From Pyropia yezoensis (taxonomy: Eukaryota > Rhodophyta > Bangiophyceae > Bangiales > Bangiaceae): 64,000 bases of DNA. Below the pieces are notes generated by a model, which did not search any database, was not told the origin of the DNA, and saw nothing but the letters and a program-made list of their open reading frames with translations. This document shows, one piece after another, positions 1-8,854 of this stretch (the first letter of the stretch is position 1; every line of letters begins with the position of its first letter). Location: contig CM020618.1 in NCBI GenBank assembly GCA_009829735.1, positions 5,826,882 through 5,890,881 on the forward strand, read 5' to 3'. The position numbers and the translations under genes were made by a program.

Positions 1-239
1 GTGCGCGCAAGGGGGGTGCGCGTGCAAATGGGGTGGGGGGGGGTTGGTGAGGAGTGGGGGCCCCCTGGGGGGCACCAGTCGCCATCCACTCGCAGGTCAC
101 CCCCCGCCCCCTTGTTGGCCCGCCAGCGCAGCAAGCACCACGCGGCAGCATGGGAAGAAATCAACGTTTGCCGGGATAAGGTCATTGGCTCAAACGTGCC
201 CCACCACTGGTGGCACGCGGCGGCCTGTCGGTTGTGGAT

Positions 240-404
240 GGTGGCAGTTATCGTATGTATCATATTGTGCGTCCCGCAAAAAGTAGACGTGCACGGGTCG
301 TGTAGTGTGCGTTTGATTGGTCCAGTGGCCAATATTTGACATGATCACGACACGAGCACGTCCACTTTTTACCGGACGCACTATAGGTACAGTAATGGCG
401 GCCA
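240..404. repeat. Imperfect inverted repeat (MITE-like)
   Basis: The left arm around 266-302 begins GTGCGTCC and reads on through AAAAAGTAGACGTGCACG. It is matched by the reverse complement of about 348-385, with AAAAAGTGGACGTGCTCG. Weaker pairing extends outward to about 240 and 404. Arms of about 40-60 nt surround a centre of about 45 nt. No transposase is encoded inside, so this looks like a small foldback or non-autonomous element. Confidence 0.5.
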
Positions 405-568
405 CGCCCGCGGCCGGCACTGCCCCCACTCCGCCTCCCTTGTGGCACGAGATTCTAGATTCTTGTCTTGGACGGGCCGTTGGGGGCTGCCAGTCGGCGC
501 GAGACACGCATTTGGGGGGGGGAGCTGGGGATGACGTGATCCTCGTCGGGCCGAGATCATTGGGGGGG

Positions 569-895
569 AAACCACAGCCTTCGAAAGACGTCTAGGCGCA
601 TATCGAAGGCAGGAGGCGCATATCGAAGGCAGATTGACCAATGGGATGTCTTGATGGGTAGTTCATTGTCCTTATCCTGATGTCATCAAAAGTTATATTT
701 ATTCTCATAGCTTTTTTGTGGCTGTTTGATACAGCTTGTGGGCAGGGGAGGGCGTAGGAGGGGTGGCGTGTTGATGTGGGGGGTGGGAGCGGGTGCCAGA
801 GGGGGACCGAGCTCGGCACGCGATTGGCCGGCTTGTCTTCGATATTTGACACCAGCCTTCGGTTTGCGCCGGGCGCATCTCGAAGGCTGTGGTTT
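569..895. repeat. TIR-flanked 327-bp element (candidate MITE)
   Basis: A perfect 16-bp terminal inverted repeat, AAACCACAGCCTTCGA, lies at 569-584, with its reverse complement at 880-895. Inside are further copies of a GCGCATATCGAAGGC-like motif, two in tandem at about 597-632. No coding capacity is seen, and no clear target-site duplication was found by eye. Confidence 0.5.
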
Positions 896-2671
896 GCCTG
901 GTTGGGCGGGGAGGGGGACAGTGGGCCAACACTGGATTGATGGTTGGCCCCCCAAAGCGGGCCATCCATCATCAAGTGAAAGCGGGTCTGGCTGGATGCG
1001 TCGCGGCCTCGCCATGACTTTGTCCGCCGACGTCTGACCACGCTGGACCACGGACCTGCCATCGAGGCTCGCCTGACCGCCCCCGAGTTGGCCTCGCGTG
1101 CGTAGGCAGGCGTTTCAAGGGAAGATCATCTTGCCTTGGTGGCGTATCCGGGTATTGTACTGTAAGTATCCATAATAGGCAGCGGGGCTCTTCTTGCTGG
1201 TGGGCTGGCGGCTGTGTTGTCGCCCACCTTGCGGCACGGCGGTGAACCGCCGCCCCCAGCTGGGGGCGGCCAGACGACCTCGTGGGTCACCGTCAGCGGT
1301 GGACGGGAGACGCACCCCCGCCTCCCTAGATACCCCCCTGCCGCGACACAAGTTTTGTACAGTACTACGGTAGTCTCTTGGGCTGTGTACTTCGCCGTGT
1401 TTGTCGCCGAGGTGGACTACCGTGAGCGCCCCTTCGTGGGCCAGACAAGGCTGCACCAAGATTATTACTGTAGCGATGGGAAAGAGTTCAGTGCACGCCA
1501 CGGACAAGGGTAGAGGCATCATGCCCCTACGGATAAGGATGATCCGCCACCGTGGCCCGTATCCGCCGCCCCACCTGCGTGCGAGGACTGCGGGGGGGGC
1601 CGAGACGCTGCGTCCTAGCGGAGGCGGGGGCTCTAAGTACAGTACTCTAGACCCCCAGACGTGTTAGCCTCCTCTCCTACCAAGAAGGCGCATGGAGCCG
1701 CACAATAATGCGACACTGGAAGGGGGGCGGGAGAGCTTCTCGTTGCGGCCGCGGGCTCATGCAAAGAGTGCTTTTTCGTTGGAGCAGCTGCACACCGGCG
1801 TTGGAGTTGTTGACCAGCTCCCGCTCGTCATCAGCCACGCCGCTGGAGACCCGTCCCCCTTTCCCTCTACATGCCGGCGGTGGGGTGAGCGACTGCATTC
1901 CCTCTCCCGCATTGTACTCCTGGCCACCGATGCAAACACACACGGCATGTAGTGGAATAAACACATCATGGATGCTGCAAACGGGACAAGAAGCGCCGAG
2001 CACACGAATCACACGTGAGGAACTGACGAGGCCGATGCTGCATCCAGCTGGCGGAGGCGCACCGGCGTGCGCCTTATCGTCCGCCAAGACCGCGCCTGAT
2101 GATGCGCATGGTGCGGAACTGACATGGGGGGGGGGGGAGCTCCTCGTTACGCCCTCGAGGAGCGGGACGAGCGAGTGGGTGCTTTTGGTGGGGACACCGC
2201 CGCGCCGGCGTTAGCGTTTGACCGTCTGCCTCGCACAGCAATCCCCGTTGACGAGCCAGAGCGTTCCGCTTCCCCTCTGTGTGCCCGCGTCATTGTGGGT
2301 GACCGCACCGCCGCGCGCGAGGAGCGGTTACCTAGCGTCCGTCGTGGCTTTGAGGAAAACAATCGCGACCAGGCCCCATCACCCCAATAGCACCTTGGCA
2401 GGGGATACCCAGCGCGACAGACCAGAGTTGCATGTAATGTGCACCAGGCAGGGAGATAGAAAAAGGAAGATGAAGAGGAGGAAAGGAATAAAGAAGAGGA
2501 AGAAAAGAGAAAAAGGAGCATAAGAATACCCAGTCATCCAGATCAAAACAAGGGAAGCCAAGAAGGAAGCAAGAAAACGATAGCAACAGCGCAGACCAGC
2601 GCGGCCCCCCACCCCACGGATATAGAGCAAAAGCAACTCTTCCACGGTGGCCGTGCCACCGCCCGCCGGGG

Positions 2672-3696
2672 TCATGAGGCCACCGCCACCCCCCGCTTGA
2701 CCGCCGCGTCCGCGTCACTGACGCTGGGCTTGACCCCGCCCCGGCCGACGAGAACGGGCACGCACGCCACGTCCCCCCCCCCCCCCCCCGCCCCTTCCAC
2801 ACCGTCCACTCCCCCCCCCAGGCGTAGCCCATGACGCCGTCCCCCCCAATGCGGGCCAGCGCATAGGCGGGCACAAACGCATCGAGCGCCGCTGCCGCCG
2901 CCGCCCGCCCCCGCCCCCACCCCAGCCGGTCCAGCCATGTCACACGGGACGCGCCGCCATTGAGGAGCACCACCACCCCCGCGGGCGGCGACGCGGCGAC
3001 CACGGCGCCCACACCCGCCAGCGCTGCCACGTCTACCCCCGCGTTGCCAAGGACGGTGACGGTGCCGGTGAGGCCGCCGCCGCCGCCGCCGCCGCCTGGG
3101 GCGGAGGCGGTCGCCTCCCCCACCACCCCCCACAGGCCCTCCTCGGTGAGGTAGTCCCCGCCGCCCTGCGGGTTGACACAGTGCCGGATCTCCACGTCCT
3201 CCCCGACGCGCGCCCAGCCGGCGGGGCCCTCCACGGCGCCGAGGGCGGTGAGGAGGGCGCCCGCAAACGACAGGTCCGCCTCGTAGCGGCCGACGAGGGT
3301 GCCCGCCCGGGACTCTGCCCGGCTGGGCGGCACGTCAACGGTCAGGCGGGTGGCCCCGGCGGCGGCCGCGGCGGTAATGGCCGCCGCCGCGGCCGTCGCG
3401 GCCGCCGTGTACGAGACGGCCAGGGAACGCCCGCGGATGAGGGGGGGGGGGGGGGGGCCGCCGCCGGGGTGTGGGGGGGGGGGGGGGGTCCCGTCGGTGG
3501 CAGCAGCCTGGGCCACTGTCGGGGGGCAGAGGGGCGGGGACGTGCAGGGGGACGCCCCCGCCGCCCGCCGCCACACCGCCGCCCCGCCGGGCCACCCGCC
3601 GGGGCCCCCGCGTGGCGGCCGCCCGCCTCGGACCGTCGCCGCGCCCGCGGGGGGGCGATCACCCAGCGCCGGGGGCGGGGGGAGGAAGGCGGCCAT
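2672..3696 (-). CDS. DUF1995 family protein, probably plastid-targeted
   Basis: The ATG at 3696 sits in a good context (ATGGCCGCC) and opens a Pro/Arg/Ala-rich leader of about 100 residues like a plastid transit peptide. The body then follows the DUF1995 pattern: a helix-rich segment (LAVSYTAAATAAAAAIT), a strand LTVDVP, a middle part with NAGVDVAALAGVGAVVA and VVVLLNGG, and the family-type ending GYAWGGEWTVWKG. DUF1995 proteins are mostly plastid or cyanobacterial and have no firm general function. Just after WTVWKG the frame meets a long C run on the + strand (2773-2790). In the same frame the ORF runs on as an unlikely tail to 2332. In the next frame a protein-like tail (VACVPVLVGRGGVKPSVSD) ends at 2672, which I take as the true end. 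Joining the two frames needs one extra base in the run. Confidence 0.65.
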
Positions 3697-4561
3697 GGCG
3701 AGGACCCACCTGCTGGCAGGGGGGAAAGAGGAGGGGGGGGGGAGGGGGGGCAGGAAGGGGGAAGGGGAAGGGGGGGGATGTCGCGCCGTGCCTGGGCGTG
3801 CGGCGTCTGCTGCGCCCGAGGGCGTGGGGTGGTGGGGGGACGGCCAAGCCCGACAGGGGCCCGAAGCGGCAAAGGGCGCCTCGGTGGATTTGGGCACGGA
3901 GGATGGGGAAGGGGGTGGGGGGGCGGACGATGAAGGGGGGGTGGAGAGGAAGGGGAGGAGGGAGAGGGGAGGAGGGAGGGCAAGAGCGGGGGGAGCAGCG
4001 GCAGGACCTGACGGGTGGCCACGGTGGGCCGGTCACCCCCCGGCACGGGATCCCCCACGGGCCAGCGAGGACACAGCGCATGAGCTCAAGGTCGCCCGGG
4101 CAGCCTGCTCCTCTTTCTTGCAGTTTCCGTGGCACCCGCGTGGGGGTCCCCGCCGGCCGTGGCCATTCCCCCCCCCTCCTCTACCTTTCCCACCCCCCCC
4201 CGGGAGCGTGATGGTCCCATCACCTCCGGGAGCGTGATGGTCCCATCACCTCCCGTCGCGCACGGGACGCGCCCATAGCGGCGGCCAGCGTGCCAACCAT
4301 GGACGTGGGCCCACTGTGACGACGGCCACCCCCGCAGTGGGACCTCAACGGGCAATGCCGCGCGGACGGGAGGGGGGGCACGGGAAAAAGGAACAAGACA
4401 TGGGGCCCGCCGCGCGCGGTGCGGGGCGGCGTCATTACCAAGGGCGTACGCGACCGCCCGAGCCGCGGACGCGTCGCTGCCGCCGCTTGCCGGGGTGGGG
4501 CGACCCAAAAGGGGCCGCCCACCCCCTTCCCCCCCACTGCCCCCCCTACCCCATACGTACG
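3697..4561. other. Intergenic, G-rich on the + strand, with duplicated palindrome
   Basis: This stretch lies between the golgin-like gene and the DUF1995 gene, both on the minus strand, so it is upstream DNA of the latter. It is made of G-rich low-complexity sequence. It contains a perfect 26-bp tandem duplication (4202-4253). No separate gene is supported. Confidence 0.55.
4202..4253. repeat. 26-bp perfect tandem duplication with internal hairpin
   Basis: Two identical 26-bp units (4202-4227 and 4228-4253) each contain GTGATGGTCCCATCAC, an inverted repeat with 7-bp arms and a 2-nt centre. They lie about 510 nt upstream of the DUF1995 start codon, where a paired palindrome could act as a binding site for a dimeric regulator. 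Confidence 0.6.
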
Positions 4562-7516
4562 CTACGCGTGGTGTGCCCCGTGGGCGGCGGCCGCAGCAGA
4601 GGCGGCGGCGGCGGTCACCCCCCCCCCCCCAGGGGCGGCGGCAGCGCCCTCGGCCGCCCCCGCGTGCCAGTGGAGCAGCACCCACACCAGCGCGTGCACG
4701 CCGAGCGCGTAGGCAAGCACCGCCAGGCGGAGCGCCGGCTCCCGCCGGAGGATGCCCACCGCCGCCACGCCCGCCGCGTCGAGGATGTCGGTCGCCCGGG
4801 CGGCGCGGCGGCCCCACCGGCGGGGGGGGCGGAGCCGCGCCAGCGGGCCGTTTGCCGCGCGCAGGCCGCTGCCAAACAGCCGCGACGTGGCGCGGCCAAG
4901 GTGGCTGTCCAACCCCCCACCGCCATCGCTGCCGCCGCCGAGGCCGCGGTCGCCGGCGCCCCCGGGGGCACCCCCGCCACCGGCGGCGGCGCCCCCCCAG
5001 CGGTCCACGTCGAGCACCGTTGACGCGGCGCCGCCGCCGCGGAGGGCGGCGCGGCTCGTGGCCAGCGCCTGCGCCTCGCGGGTGCGCGCGCGCTCCGTCG
5101 CAAGCTGCGAGCCCAGCGCCCGCACCTCGGCGCGCGCCGCCTCAAGCGCTGCCTGCTTCCGCAGCGACCCGTCGGCCAGCCGCCGCAGCTGCTCCTCTGC
5201 CCGCGCCAGCCGGTCCCCGCCGTTGCGGGCGGTGGCAGGGGTGGACGGCGAGAGGGGGGTGGCCCCGCCGCCGGTGGCGGCGACGGCGCCACCACGGACG
5301 TCGGCCAGTTCGGCGCGGACAGCGGCGGCCTCGCCAGCAAGGCGGGTGAGCTCGGTGTTTTTTGTCTCCAGCGCGTGCTCCAGCTCCGCCACCGTTGCTG
5401 CGAGCGCCCCAATCTCCGCCTCGGCGTCGGCCGCGGCCGCGGCCGCCCGCGATGCCGCGTCTGTGCCACCCGACCGACGGCAGCGCATGGCCGTCGAGGT
5501 GGGCGTCACAGACGCGTCGCCGTCGCCACTACCGCCACCACCACCGCCGCCATTCTCGCCACCGTGAGTGCCGCCCGTCCCTCCCCCTCTGACGCCCTCT
5601 CCGTCAACAACCGACGGCATACCCAACGCCGCCTCGGCAGCCGCTGCGCGCGCCTCAGCTGCGGCCGCCCGCTCCTCGGCGGCCGCCGCCTGGGCGGCCG
5701 CTTCGTGCGCCCGGTCGGTTGCAGCGACGGCCGCCCGCCGCCCCTCTTCAGCCCGTGCCTCGGCGGCCGCGAGGGCGGCGGCCGCCCCAGCGGCGGCCGC
5801 CTCGAGGCCATCAAGCCGCGAATCGCTGGCGCCGCGGAGCGCCGCCAGCTCCGCCCTCGCCTCGTCGGCGGCCGCGTGGGCGGCGGTCGCCTCGACGCGG
5901 GCCGCCGCGGCGCTGGCGTCCGCATCGGCGACACGAGCGGCGGCGGCCGCAGCATCCGCGGCGGCAACGGTCGTGGCGGCATCGAGGCGGGAAGCCAGAT
6001 CGGCAAGCTCCGCCGCGGCGGCGGCCTTGGCGGTGGTAGCCCCGGTAGCAGCCGCCTCGGCGGCGGCAGCGCGGCGGGCGTTAGCGTCGACACGGGAGAG
6101 GGCGGCCTCCAGGTCTGTCTCGGCGTCGGCCAGTGACCGCCGAAGCGTCGCGGTGGTGCGCTCCAGGTCCTCTATCAGGGCACGGCCTTCATCCGCGTCT
6201 GCGTCGGCGGCTTCAAGCTCAGAGCGAAGGGCCTCGTTCTCCGTCTCGAGCAACGTCAACGCTGCCTCATCCGCATCAGACAGAACAGACGCCCGCTCAT
6301 CTGCCGGAGAGCGGCCATCAGGGGGAGGGGGGGGGGGCGGTCGGGGGGCGGCGGTGTCACGCTTGCCAGGGGGGAATGACGGCCGACGGGCCATCGCTGC
6401 CGCTTGACGGTTGCCGTTACCACGGCCACCGCCGTCACCACCACCAGCGCTTCCCCCGGCACTGCCAGCGCCACCCCATGGAGCGCCGTCTTGGGACGGC
6501 GCCGACGACCACGGCGGTAGTCCACTCCCCCCCGGCGGAGGCATGTCAGCGTCGGCGGCCACCGCTGACCCCTGTGCTGACACGGGCGACGGCGGAGCAG
6601 ACGGCACGCCGCTGTTGCCTGTCTCCACGCTCATGGCCGAGGGGGTGTGGAACGGGGGGGCCAGGGGGGGAGGGAGGCCTCGCACAGCCGACGAAAGGCC
6701 CCCCACCGACGACGTCGCTTCGTCATCGCCGCCGCCACCACCGCCGCCACCGCCATCGTCCGCGCCTGTATCAAAACCCTTCCCCGTGGCAACCGGCGCG
6801 GCCGCCGGCGCTGCCACGAACCCGGCGTCGCTCTCGTCGGCAGAAGGGGCAGCGTGGAGCACCTCGACAGGCCCCCCCCCCGCCCCTTCCGCCTCCTTCG
6901 CGGGCGACGACGACCCGGCCGGTGCGCGGCTGGGGGGGTCCGGCGCCCACCCCCACTCATCGTCCCCCCCACCCCGCCCTCCGCCCCTGTCTCCAATGGT
7001 GGTAGCCCCCTCCCCCCTCTGGTCAGGCCGCTCACCCCCCAGACCGGGCGGCGGTGGCGGCAGGGGAGATACCACGAGGTCACCCCCGTCTACTGACCCA
7101 TCGGTGGTGTTGGCCGCCCCACCCCCCCCATCCCCCCCACCCCCCCCGCCGGCCGACGAGAAAGACGCGTTGGACCGTGACCGCCGGGGCGCCCGCGGGA
7201 TGCCCGCCGCCCGCGCCCGCCGGCGACCTGCCGATGGCGGCCGCGCCCCCGACGGGGAGCGCTGCGCCCCAAGGGCAGTGCCGGGCCCGCCGCCGCCCGC
7301 CGGAAGGGAGGCCGACGACGCGACCGACGCAAAAGGGAAGTCCCCATCAAAGGAGACAGACGTGGAAAGCAGGCTGCCGTCAAGGTCGCCGCCGCCGCCG
7401 CCGCCGTTATTGCCAGCGTCGGCGTCGCCAAGCACCCGCGATGCCGAGACGACCTGCTCATCCACCTGCTCCAGGAAGACTTCGGCTTTGCGCAGCGCGC
7501 GGCTGAGGAAGGACAT
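4562..7516 (-). CDS. Golgin-84-like Golgi coiled-coil membrane protein
   Basis: The predicted protein has 984 residues. The ATG at 7516 gives MSFLSRALRKAEVFLEQVDE, very like the short amphipathic N-terminus of golgin-84 (GOLGA5; plant GC5). A low-complexity acidic/Ser/Gly/Pro segment follows to about residue 400. Next comes a long Ala/Glu/Arg heptad-rich coiled coil (about 405-830), including LLETENEALRSELEAAD and LEHALETKNTELTRL. Near the C-terminus is a conserved-looking block (SHLGRATSRLFGSGLRAANG), then one transmembrane segment (about 934-953, LAVLAYALGVHALVWVLLHW) and a short tail. This architecture marks a C-terminally anchored Golgi tether of the golgin-84 family. An in-frame ATG at 7669 exists, but its extra 51 residues look like leader DNA. 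Golgin family membership is well supported. Orthology to golgin-84 rather than another tail-anchored golgin is an inference. Confidence 0.75.
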   Translation of the reverse strand: MSFLSRALRKAEVFLEQVDEQVVSASRVLGDADAGNNGGGGGGDLDGSLLSTSVSFDGDFPFASVASSASLPAGGGGPGTALGAQRSPSGARPPSAGRRRARAAGIPRAPRRSRSNASFSSAGGGGGGDGGGGAANTTDGSVDGGDLVVSPLPPPPPGLGGERPDQRGEGATTIGDRGGGRGGGDDEWGWAPDPPSRAPAGSSSPAKEAEGAGGGPVEVLHAAPSADESDAGFVAAPAAAPVATGKGFDTGADDGGGGGGGGGDDEATSSVGGLSSAVRGLPPPLAPPFHTPSAMSVETGNSGVPSAPPSPVSAQGSAVAADADMPPPGGSGLPPWSSAPSQDGAPWGGAGSAGGSAGGGDGGGRGNGNRQAAAMARRPSFPPGKRDTAAPRPPPPPPPDGRSPADERASVLSDADEAALTLLETENEALRSELEAADADADEGRALIEDLERTTATLRRSLADAETDLEAALSRVDANARRAAAAEAAATGATTAKAAAAAELADLASRLDAATTVAAADAAAAAARVADADASAAAARVEATAAHAAADEARAELAALRGASDSRLDGLEAAAAGAAAALAAAEARAEEGRRAAVAATDRAHEAAAQAAAAEERAAAAEARAAAAEAALGMPSVVDGEGVRGGGTGGTHGGENGGGGGGGSGDGDASVTPTSTAMRCRRSGGTDAASRAAAAAADAEAEIGALAATVAELEHALETKNTELTRLAGEAAAVRAELADVRGGAVAATGGGATPLSPSTPATARNGGDRLARAEEQLRRLADGSLRKQAALEAARAEVRALGSQLATERARTREAQALATSRAALRGGGAASTVLDVDRWGGAAAGGGGAPGGAGDRGLGGGSDGGGGLDSHLGRATSRLFGSGLRAANGPLARLRPPRRWGRRAARATDILDAAGVAAVGILRREPALRLAVLAYALGVHALVWVLLHWHAGAAEGAAAAPGGGGVTAAAASAAAAAHGAHHA

Positions 7517-8854
7517 TGTTTGGCACCAACCAGGCCGAGGGTAGAAGGGGGTGAGGTAGGCCCGACGCTGACGAGAAAAAGGAAGAGAAAAAGCAGTAAG
7601 GGGGTGAGAAGAGGGAGAGGTGGGGAAGGGGAAGGGCGAGGGATGCCCGAGGGGAAAGTGGGGCGGCAAGCGTCGCCTCCAGCGGACGGCGTGGCGAGAA
7701 CGTGGACTTGGTGGTCAAGCTCAGTGGCGGCAGCTGCCACACACAGAAAACACGATCCTCGCTGGCTGTGCACCACGAAGAAGCAAGAGGGGAGTGGCCA
7801 AGCCCTGCAGCTTGCTGGCGCGATGCACGCACGCACCAGCGTACCCAGAGCGTAGAGACCGACACCAAGCGAAGGCCTCGGGCGGAGCCGGCCCTGTGGA
7901 GGACCGTCACTGGGACAACACCAACAAGTACAGTACGCGAAACAGTTTAATGAGTACGCACTTCCCATTCTTCTTACGCAGAGCAGCAGTTTTATGACAA
8001 GCGGCACATTTGTGACCGTGAGTTGTATTTATTCGAAAGTTAATAATGTAGCCCCCAGCGGGGGCTACTAGCCCCCCAGAGGGGGGCTAATAGCGAAGCT
8101 ATTTCGGATCAGAGCTGGAACGCTCAGACCCCCTCCCCTGTGACCCCCTGGCCCTGTTGCCCCTCCCGCCATGCCCTCCCTCGGCACTGTTCCGGTGGGC
8201 AGAACACCGCCGGAAGAACAGTCGGATGCGTCGCGTTGCAAGGGGCACACGTCTAGGGTTGCGGTGTCAGAGCCGATGAAAATTGACCCTCTTGCATTCC
8301 CCGTCATCGAGCCGTCAGATGGAAAGAACAGGGTAACGGGCCGTCGCTGGGAGCGAGTTGTTGTTCAGGCTAGAGAGTCAATTGAAGTACTTCCCTATGT
8401 GCGATTCGCGCTTGCTCGAGGAGGTTCCCCGCCGCGACCGTTCCCGCCTTAACCAGTTCCCACCCGCGCCCCCCACGCTCATTGCCGCCGCTCACAGCGG
8501 CGGTATCTCCCTCCATTCTGCGACCTTCAAGACCTGCGGCCGCCCCCCTCCTGCATCTCTCCACGTCTCGTTTTCCCGCCACTCATGCCCCCCCCACCCC
8601 CCCCTTCCCCCTGCAGCCGCGCGTGGTGGTGCCACTAGGGGGGAGGGGGTGGGGCAGGGGGGGGGTGCTGCTGTCTGCGGGGGGCCGTGTGGCAGGCGGG
8701 GGGGGAGAGGGGGGGAGGGGAGGCAGTGGTCCGCCCCACGGCAGTCGACACAGGCGTGGGGGGCGATGGGGGGGGGGAGGGCGTTAACCGGCCCAGCGGC
8801 TTGAGTTGTCGGCCACTTGCCGCAGGGCCAGTCCGTCAGGAAGAGCGCGGGCCA
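7517..8854. other. Intergenic between golgin-like gene and transposon
   Basis: The part near 7517 is the 5' region of the golgin-like gene. Further right are a GTACAGTAC motif (7928-7936) and, at 8049-8089, two adjacent hairpins that may mark the edge of the hAT element. 8460-8790 is C-rich then G-rich low-complexity DNA. No gene is supported. Confidence 0.5.
8049..8089. repeat. Two back-to-back GC hairpins
   Basis: Two near-perfect stem-loops follow each other. The first (8049-8067) pairs TAGCCCCC with GGGGGCTA, and the second (8069-8089) pairs TAGCCCCCC with GGGGGGCTA, each with a tiny loop. They lie on the downstream side of the hAT transposase, about 770 nt past its stop, and could be part of the transposon end or a transcription-stopping structure. 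Confidence 0.55.

Larger units (their letters stand above)
1..2671. other. Intergenic/repeat region, no gene recognised
   Basis: No reading frame here has a recognisable domain, and the open frames are short and overlap on both strands. The stretch is less GC-biased than the genes to its right. It holds two small inverted-repeat elements (about 240-404 and 569-895), a tandem copy of a 20-bp unit (about 592-632), an 18-bp palindrome at 1251-1268, and two copies of the motif GTACAGTAC (1357, 1637). I read it as decayed mobile-element and intergenic DNA. Confidence 0.6.

Noticed and set aside
2332..2671. C-terminal extension of the DUF1995 frame to 2332
   Set aside because: Cys/Phe/Leu-rich noise after the homopolymer; the neighbouring frame gives a better ending.
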